A DNA stretch of 64,000 bases from Lysobacteraceae bacterium NML08-0793 (GCA_002798275.1 NWQR01000009.1:1-64000), one strand, 5' to 3'; numbered from the stretch's first letter, positions 1 to 9,845 are shown. Numbers and translations: made by a program. Notes: generated by a model from the letters alone, not told the origin.

Positions 1-126
1 AATCAGGTTAGGCCGCATTCGAGCCTGAACTACCAAACCCCGGAAGCATTCCGGAACACGTGCCATCAAGGCACACCCACCGAGGCCAATTCCAATAATC
101 AGTGGCCCTAAAAAATCGGGCAGGTC
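1..126 (-). other. open reading frame running off the left edge, with two small hairpins
   Basis: Just past the RHS stop, a different minus-strand frame stays open from about 126 to position 1. It encodes a hydrophobic Gly/Leu-rich stretch (LIIGIGLGGCALMAR) followed by a basic tail (FRGLVVQARMRP). The stretch also holds two perfect inverted repeats: 40-54 (6-bp arms, 3-nt loop) and 60-74 (5-bp arms, 5-nt loop). Neither has a T-run after it. One added base in the T-run at 111-116 would join this frame to the RHS protein. It could be the true RHS C-terminus, an unrelated partial gene, or part of a repeat; the window edge prevents a decision. Confidence 0.3.
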
Positions 127-2453
127 ACACCTTCGGGAGAATAGGCAAAGCCCATGGTTCCACTGGGGTCGGTAATTTGGCAGAGCATGCCTTTGCCATT
201 GCTGCAGGTGTCATAGGCAAAGCTATGGGTTTGCCCGCCTGCGGTTTTGCTGGTGAGGCGCCCCAATGTGTCATAGGTGTATTGTGTGACTATGCCGCTT
301 TGGCGAGTTACCTGGGTGAGTTGACCTGCAGTGTTGTATTGGAAGGTGGTGTTGCCGGTATCCGGGCTGCTTTGCGCCCATAGCTGTCCCAGTCCATCGT
401 AGGTATAGGTGGTGATATTGCCGCGTGGGTCGGTGATTTTGGTGATTTGGTCGGCCAGATTGTATTCAAAACGGGTAATTCCGTTTTGTGCATTGGTGAC
501 GCTAATCAGTCGATTGAGTGCGTCGTAGGCGTAATGGGTAACTTGTCCGGTAGAGTTGATCGTTTGGCTGATATTGCCGTTGGCATCATATTTTGTTTGG
601 AAGTTTTGACCATTGTTGCCGGGCATAGCGCGGATGCGGCCAAGTTCGTCAAGCTTTAATTGACTTGAAAATTGCAGTATAGCCTGCTCTGTCAGTGGGG
701 GTGGCGGGTCATCGGGCTCAATGACGCAATTAATCTGACCGGGTGGTGGAATACAGGGGCCGGGGTCAGGCATGTCCATAATCAGATTTTTGTCGGAGCG
801 GACAAGATCACCACTGGCGGCGTATTGCAGTTGTATTTCTTCGGCTTTGCTTGCCAGACCCGCAAGCACCGTGGAGGGACGTATGATGTGGGTGAGCAAG
901 CGTTTGTCAGCATTGCCGTAAAGATATTGTGTGGTCAAATTGTCAGCAGCGGTAGTGCTGGATAGCCGACCTTGGCCGTCATAGCGATGCTGGGTGATCT
1001 GTGTGCGGCCATTGAGGTGGGTCTTGGTTTCGATAATTTGCCCTCGGGCATTGTAGGTATATTCGACCTTTCCGCCGTTGGGTGTGGTAACGCGGCTTGG
1101 GAGCCCTAAGCCGTTATGGCCGGAATAGGTGGTTTTGTGCCCCAAGCTGTTTTCTACGGAGAGCAAGTTTCCGTATGTGTCGTAACGGGAAGTAACACGG
1201 TCTGCGCTGCCGGTCAATGGGCCATCTATTGTCGTGCTGGCAAGCATACCGTTGGCATGTTGGCTGTAACTGAAGTTGGTGATATGGCTGTTGTTGGTCA
1301 GTCCATTAGCAGACAGGTTGGTGCGTTCAATACGGGCAATTCGGTTATCGGCAGTATAGCTATAGCGGATACGCAGCCACTGCGTGCTTGCTGAAATACC
1401 GCTGACCGTCATACTAATTAAGCGATTTTTATGGTTGTCCCATTCGTAGGTGGTTTTTCGGGCAGCAGCTGTGCCCTGGCCTTCAATTTTTTCCAGTAAT
1501 TGCCCCTGCGCATTGTATTGATAGGTGGTGCGATTGCCATTATTGTCGAGCTCAACTCTCGGATAGCCATTTGCGTCGTAGTCAATGGCGGAAATCGTGG
1601 CCGCACAATGGGTGCTGGCGTGACCATGAAATGAGGTCAGCTTGCCATCGGTATATACCCAAGTAGATCGCTTGCCGAGTGGATTGGTGTGCTCAACATG
1701 AAACTGCCCCGGATGTGGCGTGCCATATACAAAGCTGTGTTTCTGAAGCCCGTTGCGTTCACTGGATGCAGCCAGGCCATTGGCGTGGTAGCTGAACTTT
1801 GATTGGCGTATCCCGTTGATGGATTTTCCGGTCAGCGCCCAATAATTGTTTGACTCGTAGTGATAGGTCGTGGTGACTGCGGGTTGCCCTGGGGTGGTTG
1901 CAGACACTAGGCGGGGTGCAGCCGCACCAGAGGCGGTGTACCCGTATTGGTATGTGTTGCCCGCCGCATCGCGTATTGTTTGGAGTCTGTTATTGCTCCA
2001 GATGAATTCCACATATCGCCCCGATGTATGGGTGACCCGATAAAGGCGATTTCCGTTGTAGCTGTAATTCCAGGCAATGCCGCGAGAGTCAGAAAGTCGC
2101 TTGATCCGGCCATTGGCATGATACTCCTCCACGCCACCTAGACTTTCCAGTTTGAATGAGCCATCGGCCAGGCGGGTCAGGGTGGCCGGGAAGCTGTTGC
2201 TAGTTTCAATAAAGTTGCCGGTTGTAGCATCTTTTTCAAATTTCAATATCCCGCCACTGGGACGCCAAGCAAATATCATTTGATGGTTGTCTGAAAAGCT
2301 GCAATTGCTGCCAGCCATCGGGAAGCAGGTGGATTGTGTGTTGCCATTGTTGCCGAAGGTCAGGAAATAGTCGAAGCTACTGACCCATTTTTTGCCAAAA
2401 ATACCCGTGCCAGACCAGTGATGATTGTAAACCCGCATCAGCCCCAAGCCCAT
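108..2453 (-). pseudogene. RHS/YD-repeat protein, main fragment (frameshifted)
   Basis: This 781-codon frame encodes the bulk of an RHS-family protein. It opens with the typical N-terminal block after the pre-RHS region (LGLMRVYNHHWSGTGIFGKKW) and then carries many YD repeats, such as YDANGNISQ, YAYDALNRLI and YTYDGLGQLW. RHS proteins are large secreted or surface proteins whose repeats form a shell around a variable C-terminal toxin or effector. A Pro-rich insert with two Cys interrupts the repeats at about residues 559-590. The reading frame stops shortly after the last repeat (YSPEG), without the hyperconserved core end or a recognisable effector, so the C-terminus looks truncated. Its natural start lies in the upstream 2438-2878 frame; the two are out of register by one base. 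Confidence 0.75.
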
Positions 2454-2878
2454 TTCTCCTGGGGCATGAAGTCTTGCTCGTATTCCATCTTGTTGCCGGT
2501 GGCTGCTACCACGGGGTTGCCAATTAAGATGTTGCGACCAGCTGCGGCAGGGTTGTTGTTGCAGTCATCCGGGTCTGGTACGCGGGCATCCAGCTCGACT
2601 TGGGTGTGTGGATAATAGCCGGGATCGTAACCTGCATGGTCAGGGAAAAAATAATAGTCAGGCTCATGAATTCCATGGGCGTAATAGGTGCCGAATTCCC
2701 ATAAAAAATCCCACCCCCAGCTTCCCCGGTCGCCACGGACAACGACGCGATCCAGTACCTGCTTTCGTGCCTGACTGCTTTCTGCAATTGTCAAGCCAAT
2801 AACTGCAAGCAGGGCTATGGATAGGGCGTGGTGCATGCTGAATTGTTTGCCATGTTTATCAATATCAATTTCTTTCAT
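2438..2878 (-). pseudogene. RHS protein, N-terminal fragment with signal peptide
   Basis: This 146-codon frame starts at an ATG 2-3 nt after a good ribosome binding site (AGAAAGG). A hydrophobic export signal (HHALSIALLAVIGLTIAESSQA) is followed by an acidic, Tyr-rich stretch and then the classic pre-RHS motif NPVVAATGNKMEYEQDF. It ends 12 residues later at a TGA, inside the point where the family normally continues into the NHHW block. The next frame (108-2453) supplies exactly that block, overlapping by 16 nt. I therefore read the two as one secreted RHS gene split by a frameshift. No other component of a toxin-immunity locus is visible within the window. Confidence 0.7.
2451..2456 (-). other. 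frameshift site in RHS gene (short A-run)
   Basis: On the coding strand the sequence reads GAG AAA TGG GCT. One extra A would give GAA AAM-type reading, Glu-Lys-Met-Gly-Leu-Gly, and join the upstream motif EYEQDF directly to LGLMRVYNHHW. The lesion is therefore a single-base loss in an A-run, either a real mutation or a homopolymer sequencing error. Confidence 0.65.
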
Positions 2879-3039
2879 TTCCTTTCTCCGTGGATGCGAT
2901 GAATAAAATTGAAAGGACGGCGGGCTTGTGGGGAACTAAGTTGGCAGGCCGTCTTGCCAAGTTGTGAATTAATTACGCCCGAAATGGAAGTGTTGCAAGT
3001 TGCTGTGCAGCAAATGTCAAAGGGGCATTGGTAGCAGGC

Positions 3040-3045
3040 TATAAT
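3040..3045 (+). promoter_or_regulatory. possible -10 box for the helicase gene
   Basis: A perfect TATAAT lies 29 nt before the ATG at 3075. No good -35 hexamer is spaced 16-18 nt upstream, so this is a candidate only. Confidence 0.3.
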
Positions 3046-3074
3046 CGCCGGCCACTTTGGTTTCCGATATCGCG

Positions 3075-5063
3075 ATGACGCTGGCTGAAAAAACTGCCGA
3101 GGCTTTGGCAGAAAATGGTGCCTTAGCGCAGGCCATCCCCGGCTTTGTGCCGCGCAGTGGGCAGCAGGCGTTGGCCGAGGCAATTGCCGAAAGTATTGGT
3201 GCGGTCGATACCTTGCTGGCCGAAGCCGGTACCGGGACGGGCAAAACCTATGCGTATCTGGTGCCTGCATTGTTGTCTGGTCGCAAGACCATCATCAGCA
3301 CCGGCACACGCGCGTTGCAAGACCAGCTTTATCACCGCGATTTGCCACGGGTGCGCAAGGCGCTGGGGGTGGGGCACAAATCTGCCTTGCTCAAGGGGCG
3401 CGCCAATTATTTGTGCCGTTATCGGATGGAGCAGGCCAAGGGGGAGCCGCGTTTTACCAACAAGGAGCAGGTCGCGCAGTTTCAGCGGATTGTCGCTTGG
3501 AGTGGGCGGACGCGCTTTGGCGATTTGGCCGAGCTCGAAGGCATGCCGGAGGAGTCGCCGGTATTTGCGCTGGTAACATCCACTAACGAAAACTGCCTAG
3601 GTAGTGATTGTCCGTTTTTTGGCGATTGTTTCGTGGTGCAGGCGCGGCAGCGGGCGCAGGCGGCGGATGTGGTGGTGGTCAATCATCATTTGCTACTGGC
3701 CGACCTTGCGTTGAAACAGGAAGGCTTTGGCGAGATTTTGCCGGGTGCACAAACTTTTGTGGTGGATGAGGCGCATCAGCTGCCGGAGCTGGCCGCACAG
3801 TTTTTTGGCGAAGGCATTGGTGCTCGGCTGCTGGTGGAGCTGGCGCGCGATGTGGTTCATGAAGCCCGGCAGACCGCCGCAGGCTTGGCGGCGTTGCATC
3901 CATTTGCGCTGACGCTGGAGCAAAGCGTGCGCGAATTGCGGGTGGCGATGGAGGGGCTGCCGATACGCGGTACGCGCAGTCGCGCGCTGGAAAACGAGGA
4001 TGTAGTCAAGGCTTTCGACGCATTGCAGGTGGCATTGCAAAGCCTGATTGAAGCGCTGGCACCCTGGCGCGAAGCCAATCCCGGTCTTGATACCGCTCAT
4101 GCGCGAGTGGTGGAGATTGATGCGCGGCTTTCGCGTTGGCTGGAAGCCTGGAACAAGCCCGAGGACGCGCCGGAAGAGGTGCTGGATGAGCGCAGTCCCG
4201 ATCCCGGCAGCGACAATGTGTATTGGTATGAGTTGACACCCAAGGGTTTTCGCTTGCAGCGCACGCCGTTGGATGTATCCGGGCCGCTGCGTCGTCATCG
4301 TGAGCGCTCGCAGGCGGCGTGGATTTTTACCTCGGCCACGCTCACGGTGGGTGGAGAGTTCATCCATGTTTCCAAGCGTCTTGGGTTGTGGCAGCCGAAA
4401 ACGCGCATCGAGCCTGGCCCGTTTAACTGGCAGAAGCAGGCGCTTTGCTATCTGCCCAAGCGGATGCCCGCGCCTTCGGCATTCGGCTTTACTGAAGCGG
4501 TGCTGGAGGCGGTAGTGCCGGTATTGCAGGCATCACGGGGGCGGGCGTTTTTGCTGTTCGCCTCACATCGCGCCCTGCGTGAAGCGGCCGCTTCGCTGCG
4601 CGCACGCCCGGATCTACCGTGGCCGCTGTTTGTGCAGGGCGAAGCCTCGCGGGCGCAGCTTTTGCAGCAATTCCGCGATTCGGGCAATGGCGTATTGCTT
4701 GGCACGGCCAGTTTCCGCGAAGGGGTGGATGTGGCCGGAGATGCGCTGTCGGTGGTGGTTATCGACAAACTGCCATTTGCCGCGCCGGATGATCCGGTAT
4801 TCGAGGCGCGGCTCGAAGCGGTGCGGCGCAGCGGCGGCAATCCGTTCCGGGATGAACAACTGCCGCAGGCGGTGATTGCGCTCAAGCAGGGTGCCGGGCG
4901 TTTGATTCGCACCATTCATGACCGGGGCGTGCTGGTATTGTGCGACCCGCGCCTGACCGAAAAAAGCTACGGGCAAGTGTTCATGAACTCGTTGCCGCCA
5001 ATGCCGCGCAGCCGTGATTTGGCCGATGTGGAAGCGTTTTTTCAAGTACGCGCAGTAGAATAG
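3075..5063 (+). CDS. yoaA: ATP-dependent DNA helicase, YoaA/DinG family
   Basis: The product is a 662-aa superfamily 2 helicase of the XPD-like, iron-sulfur-containing branch, which unwinds DNA 5'-3' during repair. Walker A is AGTGTGKT (51-58) and the Walker B/DEAH box is VVDEAHQ (231-234). Between them lie four Cys (114, 174, 179, 185) with the spacing expected for a 4Fe-4S cluster (NYLCRYR; CLGSDCPFFGDC). The C-terminal motor motifs include TASFREGVDV and QGAGRLIR. Length fits YoaA (about 640 aa) better than the longer DinG. An in-frame TTG at 3057 could add six residues; ATG 3075 is preferred because the family motif AIPGFVPR then sits at the usual distance. It is followed 24 nt later by ribH. 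Confidence 0.9.
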   Translation: MTLAEKTAEALAENGALAQAIPGFVPRSGQQALAEAIAESIGAVDTLLAEAGTGTGKTYAYLVPALLSGRKTIISTGTRALQDQLYHRDLPRVRKALGVGHKSALLKGRANYLCRYRMEQAKGEPRFTNKEQVAQFQRIVAWSGRTRFGDLAELEGMPEESPVFALVTSTNENCLGSDCPFFGDCFVVQARQRAQAADVVVVNHHLLLADLALKQEGFGEILPGAQTFVVDEAHQLPELAAQFFGEGIGARLLVELARDVVHEARQTAAGLAALHPFALTLEQSVRELRVAMEGLPIRGTRSRALENEDVVKAFDALQVALQSLIEALAPWREANPGLDTAHARVVEIDARLSRWLEAWNKPEDAPEEVLDERSPDPGSDNVYWYELTPKGFRLQRTPLDVSGPLRRHRERSQAAWIFTSATLTVGGEFIHVSKRLGLWQPKTRIEPGPFNWQKQALCYLPKRMPAPSAFGFTEAVLEAVVPVLQASRGRAFLLFASHRALREAAASLRARPDLPWPLFVQGEASRAQLLQQFRDSGNGVLLGTASFREGVDVAGDALSVVVIDKLPFAAPDDPVFEARLEAVRRSGGNPFRDEQLPQAVIALKQGAGRLIRTIHDRGVLVLCDPRLTEKSYGQVFMNSLPPMPRSRDLADVEAFFQVRAVE

Positions 5064-5087
5064 CCATCCCCCTTGCGGAAATTTTCC

Positions 5088-5660
5088 ATGAGCATTTTTG
5101 AAGGCAATTTGCGCGTTGATCCGAACGCCTGTTTTGCAATCATCGTCAGTCGCTGGAATGCCCAGATTACCGAAGTGCTTGCCGAAGGTGCGCGCAAGAC
5201 GCTGCTGGCGCACGGCGTTGACGAAGAAAAAATCGACATCATCCGCGTGCCGGGCGCTTGGGAAATCCCGCAACTGGCGCGGCAGCTTTCGCTTGGCAGC
5301 CGCCACGATGCCATCATTGCGCTCGGTTGCGTGGTGCGCGGTGATACCCGCCATTACGAGCAGGTGGCCGACAACTGCGCCAAGGCGCTGATGGAAGTCG
5401 GCATCGGTGCCAATATCCCCATCAGCAACGGCGTTCTGGCGGTGGAAACGATGGAAGATGCCAAGGCGCGTGCCGGTGGCAGCCACGGCAACAAGGGCGA
5501 GGAAGCGGCCATGGCGGTGATCGAAATGCTGGATTTGTTCGATCAGTTGATTGATGCCGAAGAACAAGCCGATGAGCTGCCTCTGATATTCGAGGACGAC
5601 CTTGAAGGGGTGTTCGATGTCGAAAAATTCATCGCAACCAGCAAGGAACTCAAGCCATGA
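5088..5660 (+). CDS. ribH: 6,7-dimethyl-8-ribityllumazine synthase, with acidic C-terminal extension
   Basis: RibH condenses 5-amino-6-ribitylamino-uracil with dihydroxybutanone phosphate in the penultimate step of riboflavin synthesis. The protein shows FAIIVSRWNAQIT, RVPGAWEIPQ, ALGCVVRGDTRHYEQVAD, ISNGVLAVE and ARAGGSHGNKGEEAA, covering the substrate pocket and the catalytic His. At 190 aa it is about 35 residues longer than the usual 154-160. The extra C-terminus after LFDQLID is strongly acidic (EEQADELPLIFEDDLEG). ATG 5088 is preferred over the in-frame TTG at 5073. The stop overlaps the nusB start by 4 nt, so ribH and nusB are translationally coupled. Confidence 0.95.
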   Translation: MSIFEGNLRVDPNACFAIIVSRWNAQITEVLAEGARKTLLAHGVDEEKIDIIRVPGAWEIPQLARQLSLGSRHDAIIALGCVVRGDTRHYEQVADNCAKALMEVGIGANIPISNGVLAVETMEDAKARAGGSHGNKGEEAAMAVIEMLDLFDQLIDAEEQADELPLIFEDDLEGVFDVEKFIATSKELKP

Positions 5661-6124
5661 AGCCGCAGTCCCGCCGCCCGCATGGGATTGACCCGGTACA
5701 CCGCACGCGCGCGCGTCGTCGTGCCATGCAGGCGATTTACGCTTGGCAGCTTTCCGGCGGAGTTGCGCAACAAATCTTGGCGCAGTTCGCCCACGAGCAG
5801 GCGCATGAAATCGCGGACCTTGCCTATTTTGAGGACTTGGTACGCGGGGTCATCAACGATACTGCCGTGCTCGATGCTGGCCTTGCCCCGCATATTGACC
5901 GCGCCGTGGAAGAGGTTGATCCGGTGGAGCGCGCGGTGCTGCGCATCGCCGCCTACGAGCTGCGCCAGCGCCGCGATGTGCCGTATCGGGTGGTAATCAA
6001 TGAAGCCATCGAAACCGCCAAACGCTTTGGTGCCGACCACGGCCACACCTATGTCAACGGTGTGCTGGACAAGCTGGCCGGGCAGTGGCGGAGCGTGGAA
6101 GTGGAAGCTGCGCAAAAGCGCTGA
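5657..6124 (+). CDS. nusB: transcription antitermination factor NusB
   Basis: The 155-aa protein matches NusB, which binds boxA RNA with NusE/S10 to promote antitermination of rRNA operons. Visible family segments are RTRARRRAMQAIYAWQL at the N-terminus, VDPVERAVLRIAAYELRQR in the middle and PYRVVINEAIETAKRFG with HTYVNGVLDKLA at the C-terminus. It overlaps ribH by 4 nt (ATGA) and lies 9 nt before thiL, giving the common ribH-nusB-thiL order. Confidence 0.97.
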   Translation: MKPQSRRPHGIDPVHRTRARRRAMQAIYAWQLSGGVAQQILAQFAHEQAHEIADLAYFEDLVRGVINDTAVLDAGLAPHIDRAVEEVDPVERAVLRIAAYELRQRRDVPYRVVINEAIETAKRFGADHGHTYVNGVLDKLAGQWRSVEVEAAQKR

Positions 6125-6133
6125 GCGCAGGCC

Positions 6134-7087
6134 GTGGCCGAGTTCGACCTGATTGAGCGCATTCGTCGCCGCAGTCTGGCGCGGCCAGATGTGCTGCTTG
6201 GCATTGGCGATGATGCAGCTCTCCTCGCACCGCCTGCCCGGATGCAATTGGTGGTGGCGACCGATACGCTGAATCATGGCGTGCATTTTCCGCCGCAAAC
6301 GCACAGTTTTGATATTGGCTGGAAATCGCTGGCGGTCAACCTTTCCGACTTGGCGGCAATGGGCGCCCAGCCTGCTTGGGTCAGCCTGTCGCTTTCACTG
6401 CCCGATGCCGATAGCGGCTGGCTAGACGGCTTCATCGACGGCTTCATGCAGCTTGCCGCGCAGCACGATATGGCGCTGATTGGTGGCGATACCACACGCG
6501 GGCCGCTGTCGGTTTGCGTCAGTGTGATTGGCTTCATCGAGCCTGGCAAAGCCCTGCGCCGCGATGCCGCGCAAGTGGGCGATGATGTCTGGGTCAGTGG
6601 CACGCTGGGTGATGCGGCGGCGGCGCTGGCCTTGTGGCAACAAGGCAGCCCGATGCCGCAGGCGTTGCGTCAACGGCTTGACCGCCCCGAGCCACGGCTG
6701 GCATTGGGACAGCAATTGGCCGGTCTTGCCCATGCGGCGATTGATATTTCCGACGGCCTGCTGGCTGATGTTGGACATATCGCGGCGGCAAGCCGGGTGG
6801 GCATCGAAATTGATTTGCAGCATCTGCCGACATCGGCCGCCTTGCAGGCGCTGGATGTCGCCCAACAAACCCGCCTGCACTGGCAGGCGGGCGGTGGCGA
6901 CGATTACGAGTTGTGCTTTACCGCCCCTGCCGCGCAGCGCGATGCCATCTTGGCGCGCGCATACGCCTGCGCGACTGGCGTGAGCCGGATTGGCCGTGTC
7001 CGTGCAGGCGCGGGGGTGAGCGCATTGCTGTCGGGGCAGCCGGTTCAAGCAAACCGCAGCGGCTTTCAGCACTTCGTATTGGATTAG
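6134..7087 (+). CDS. thiL: thiamine-monophosphate kinase
   Basis: ThiL phosphorylates thiamine phosphate to thiamine diphosphate, the active cofactor. The 317-aa protein has the N-terminal ATP/Mg motif GIGDDAALL, the [12 protein letters not shown] segment, [20 protein letters not shown], and the glycine/aspartate-rich [22 protein letters not shown] and GGDDYELCF. These are the AIR-synthase-like signature residues. The start is a GTG 9 nt after the nusB stop. A full-length, intact member of the ribH-nusB-thiL operon. Confidence 0.95.
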   Translation: MAEFDLIERIRRRSLARPDVLLGIGDDAALLAPPARMQLVVATDTLNHGVHFPPQTHSFDIGWKSLAVNLSDLAAMGAQPAWVSLSLSLPDADSGWLDGFIDGFMQLAAQHDMALIGGDTTRGPLSVCVSVIGFIEPGKALRRDAAQVGDDVWVSGTLGDAAAALALWQQGSPMPQALRQRLDRPEPRLALGQQLAGLAHAAIDISDGLLADVGHIAAASRVGIEIDLQHLPTSAALQALDVAQQTRLHWQAGGGDDYELCFTAPAAQRDAILARAYACATGVSRIGRVRAGAGVSALLSGQPVQANRSGFQHFVLD

Positions 7088-7161
7088 CCGGGCAGGGCGA
7101 AAGCCCGAACAAGCGCACTCACGCTTGGCCGAAGCCCGTGGATAACGGCGATAATGGCGCG

Positions 7162-8070
7162 ATGAAAACACTCCGCATTGCAACCCGAAAAAGCCCGCTG
7201 GCGCTCTGGCAGACCGAGCACGTTGCCGCTTTGCTGAAAGCCAGCCACCCGGAACTTGAGATTGAATTTGTGCCGCTGTCCACGCGCGGCGACGAGCTGC
7301 TCGACCGCTCGCTGGCGGCCATTGGTGGCAAGGGGCTGTTTTTGAAAGAACTGGAACTGGCCATGCTGCGCGGCGAGGCCGATTGCGCGGTGCATTCGCT
7401 CAAGGATGTGCCGATGGTGCTGGAGCCGGGTTTTGTGATGCCGGCGGTGATTGCCCGTGGCAGCCATGCCGATGCCTGGGTCAGCAATGATTTTGACAGC
7501 ATCGCCGCGTTGCCTGCCGGGGCGCGGGTTGGGACTTCATCGCTGCGGCGTAAGGCGCAGCTGCGCGCACTGCGGCAGGATTTGCAGATTGATGACCTGC
7601 GCGGCAATGTCAATTCGCGGCTTGCCAAACTCGATGCCGGGCAGTATCAGGCCATTTTGCTGGCCTGTGCCGGGCTTGAACGGCTGGGATTTGCCGAGCG
7701 CATCCGGGCACGGCTGGATGCGCCAGACTGGCTGCCTGCCCCCGCGCAGGGTGCGATTGCGGTGGAATGCCGTGAAGATGCCGCCGATATTCGGGCGCTG
7801 CTCCTAGCGCTGGATGATGCCGATACCCGTTGCTGTGTCAGTGCCGAGCGCGCCATGAACCGCGCATTGGATGGCAGCTGCCATGTGCCGGTGGCGGCAC
7901 TGGCTCGGCTGGAGGGCGAAACCCTGTATTTGCAGGGTCTGGTGGGCGATGCGCAAAGCGGCGCACAAGTACGCGCCGAAAGCCGCGCGCCGCGTCAGCA
8001 GGCCGAAGCCCTAGGGCAGCAGGTTGCGGCGATGCTGCTGGCACAGGGCGCGGCGGACTTCATTGCCTGA
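7162..8070 (+). CDS. hemC: porphobilinogen deaminase (hydroxymethylbilane synthase)
   Basis: HemC polymerises four porphobilinogens into hydroxymethylbilane for haem synthesis. The 302-aa product starts [17 protein letters not shown], contains [32 protein letters not shown] and [13 protein letters not shown], and carries Cys240 in DGSCHVPV, the attachment point of the dipyrromethane cofactor. The frame is open 83 codons further upstream, but family alignment fixes the ATG at 7162. It begins 74 nt after thiL on the same strand, so it may have its own promoter. hemC's usual partners (hemD, hemX) are not next to it; the next gene is convergent. Confidence 0.96.
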   Translation: MKTLRIATRKSPLALWQTEHVAALLKASHPELEIEFVPLSTRGDELLDRSLAAIGGKGLFLKELELAMLRGEADCAVHSLKDVPMVLEPGFVMPAVIARGSHADAWVSNDFDSIAALPAGARVGTSSLRRKAQLRALRQDLQIDDLRGNVNSRLAKLDAGQYQAILLACAGLERLGFAERIRARLDAPDWLPAPAQGAIAVECREDAADIRALLLALDDADTRCCVSAERAMNRALDGSCHVPVAALARLEGETLYLQGLVGDAQSGAQVRAESRAPRQQAEALGQQVAAMLLAQGAADFIA

Positions 8071-8081
8071 AGGCGCTTGGC

Positions 8082-9845
8082 TCAGAACGGGAAATAGCGC
8101 GGAATCAGGAAAATGGCGGCGATGAAGAACAGGATGTTCAAGGGGATGCCCACTTTTAGAAAGTCGGTAAAACGGTAGCCGCCGGCGGTATAGACCATGG
8201 TATTGGTTTGGTAGCCCACCGGCGTTGCAAAGCTGGTGGAGGCGGCAAATGCTACTGCCACCAGAAACGGCTTGGAGTCGAGCCCCATGGCTTCGGCGGT
8301 GGCGATGGCGATGGGGGCGATGAGAACGGCCGAGGCGTTGTTGCTCATCATCTCGGTCATTACCGATGTCAAAAGATAAATCACCGCCAAGGTCAGCAGC
8401 GGGCTGCTGTTGCCGATCATCGACAGGGTGCTGTTGGCGACCCATTCGGCGCCCCCGGAGTTTTGCAGGGCAATACCCAGCGGCAAAACCCCGGCCAGCA
8501 GCATGATGACCCGCCAGTCGATGCCGCCATAGGCGCGCTCGGGTGTCAGTGCGCGCAGCACCACAAGCAGTACGCAGCCGAGCAGTGATGAGGCCACGAT
8601 CGGCATGATTTCAAACGCCGAAAGCGCAATCGCGCCGATCATGATGCCGACCGAGATGAAGGCATGCAGGCCGTGCACGCGTGGCTGCACGCGCTCGCGG
8701 GTGAGAATCAGGCCGGGGGTGTTGCGCAGCGTTTCCAGGGCTTCGGGCGTGCCATCGACCAGCAAGGTATCGCCCACCTGCAAGGGAATCTTGTGTAGCG
8801 GCTGACGCAGTGTATGGCCGGGGCGTTGCAGGCCGTGCACACGCACCCGATGGATATGCCCAAAACGCAGGCCGGTCAGGGTACGGTTGACCAGCGGCGA
8901 GCCGGGGGCAATCAATACTTCAGCATGGACACGCTCGGCAGCCGGGTCGGCCACCAAGTCGCGTGCCACTTCGTCGAAATGCAGTTTGAGTGATTTGCGC
9001 ACCTTTTCGATTTGCGCCCAGGCGCCGCGCACCAGCAGGCGGTCTCCTACTTCAACGGCGGTGGCGCGCGGCCGTGCCAGCGTTTGTCCGTTGCGGTAGA
9101 TCTCCAGCAGATAGGCATCGGTGATGTCCACCGGGATTACCTCCGCGCCCAGTTTGCCGATTGCCGGGGATTTTTCATCGACATAAAGATCCACCAGCCA
9201 GCGGCCTTGATGCTCGTCTGTCTCGCGGCTCGGAGCCGGGTGAGCAGGCAGCAGAAACTTGCCGACCAGCAGCATGTAGGCGGTGCCGATCAGCGTGAAC
9301 CAGATGCCGAGCTGGGTGAATTCGAACAGCCCGAAACCGGGCAGCCCTGATTGCTGAGCTACCGAGTGCACCAGCAGGTTGGTAGAGGTGCCGACCAAGG
9401 TGCAGACGCCACCAAACTGCGCTGCATAGGACAGTGGAATCAGCATTTTCGACGGCGCTTGGCCGACTGCGGCGGCGGCAGTCATCACCAGCGGCAGAAA
9501 CACCGCCACCACGGCGGTATTGTTGATGAAGGCCGAAGTGGCCGCGGCCAGCAACATCATCACCAAGGTGAACAGCCAAAGGCGGCGGATACGGGCAAGA
9601 AAATCGCCCAGCCTGGACAGCACGCCGCTGTGCTGGATGCCAGCGCTCAGCACGAACATCGCTGCCACGGTAACGGTGGCCTCGCTGGAAAAACCCGAAA
9701 GCGCCTCGCGCGGGGTTACCAGCCCCAGCACCATCACGGTGACCAGCACCAGCATGGCCACGACATCGACCGGCAGTTTTTCGGTGACGAACAAATACAC
9801 CGCACCTGCCAGAACGGCAAAGGTCATCCAGATATCGGCACTCAC
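8082..9845 (-). CDS. SLC13-family permease with two RCK/TrkA-C domains
   Basis: This 587-aa inner-membrane protein belongs to the SLC13/DASS (CitT, ArsB-like) permeases. Hydrophobic segments at the N-terminus (including SAFINNTAVVAVFLPLV and GTSTNLLVHS, the paired SNT/NTA-type signature) are followed by a cytosolic central part of two TrkA-C-like domains (about residues 200-370). A second membrane half contains TEMMSNNASAVLIAPIA and SFATPVGYQTN. Such proteins move dicarboxylates, sulfate or similar anions with Na+; the substrate cannot be read from sequence. GTG 9845 is chosen because GGGAG sits 5 nt upstream; an in-frame TTG at 9857 is the alternative. It is convergent with hemC. Confidence 0.85.
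   Translation of the reverse strand: MSADIWMTFAVLAGAVYLFVTEKLPVDVVAMLVLVTVMVLGLVTPREALSGFSSEATVTVAAMFVLSAGIQHSGVLSRLGDFLARIRRLWLFTLVMMLLAAATSAFINNTAVVAVFLPLVMTAAAAVGQAPSKMLIPLSYAAQFGGVCTLVGTSTNLLVHSVAQQSGLPGFGLFEFTQLGIWFTLIGTAYMLLVGKFLLPAHPAPSRETDEHQGRWLVDLYVDEKSPAIGKLGAEVIPVDITDAYLLEIYRNGQTLARPRATAVEVGDRLLVRGAWAQIEKVRKSLKLHFDEVARDLVADPAAERVHAEVLIAPGSPLVNRTLTGLRFGHIHRVRVHGLQRPGHTLRQPLHKIPLQVGDTLLVDGTPEALETLRNTPGLILTRERVQPRVHGLHAFISVGIMIGAIALSAFEIMPIVASSLLGCVLLVVLRALTPERAYGGIDWRVIMLLAGVLPLGIALQNSGGAEWVANSTLSMIGNSSPLLTLAVIYLLTSVMTEMMSNNASAVLIAPIAIATAEAMGLDSKPFLVAVAFAASTSFATPVGYQTNTMVYTAGGYRFTDFLKVGIPLNILFFIAAIFLIPRYFPF

Noticed and set aside
6913-7161. An upstream extension of hemC to 6913
   Set aside because: The extra 83 codons overlap thiL and do not match any HemC; ATG 7162 aligns with the family start.
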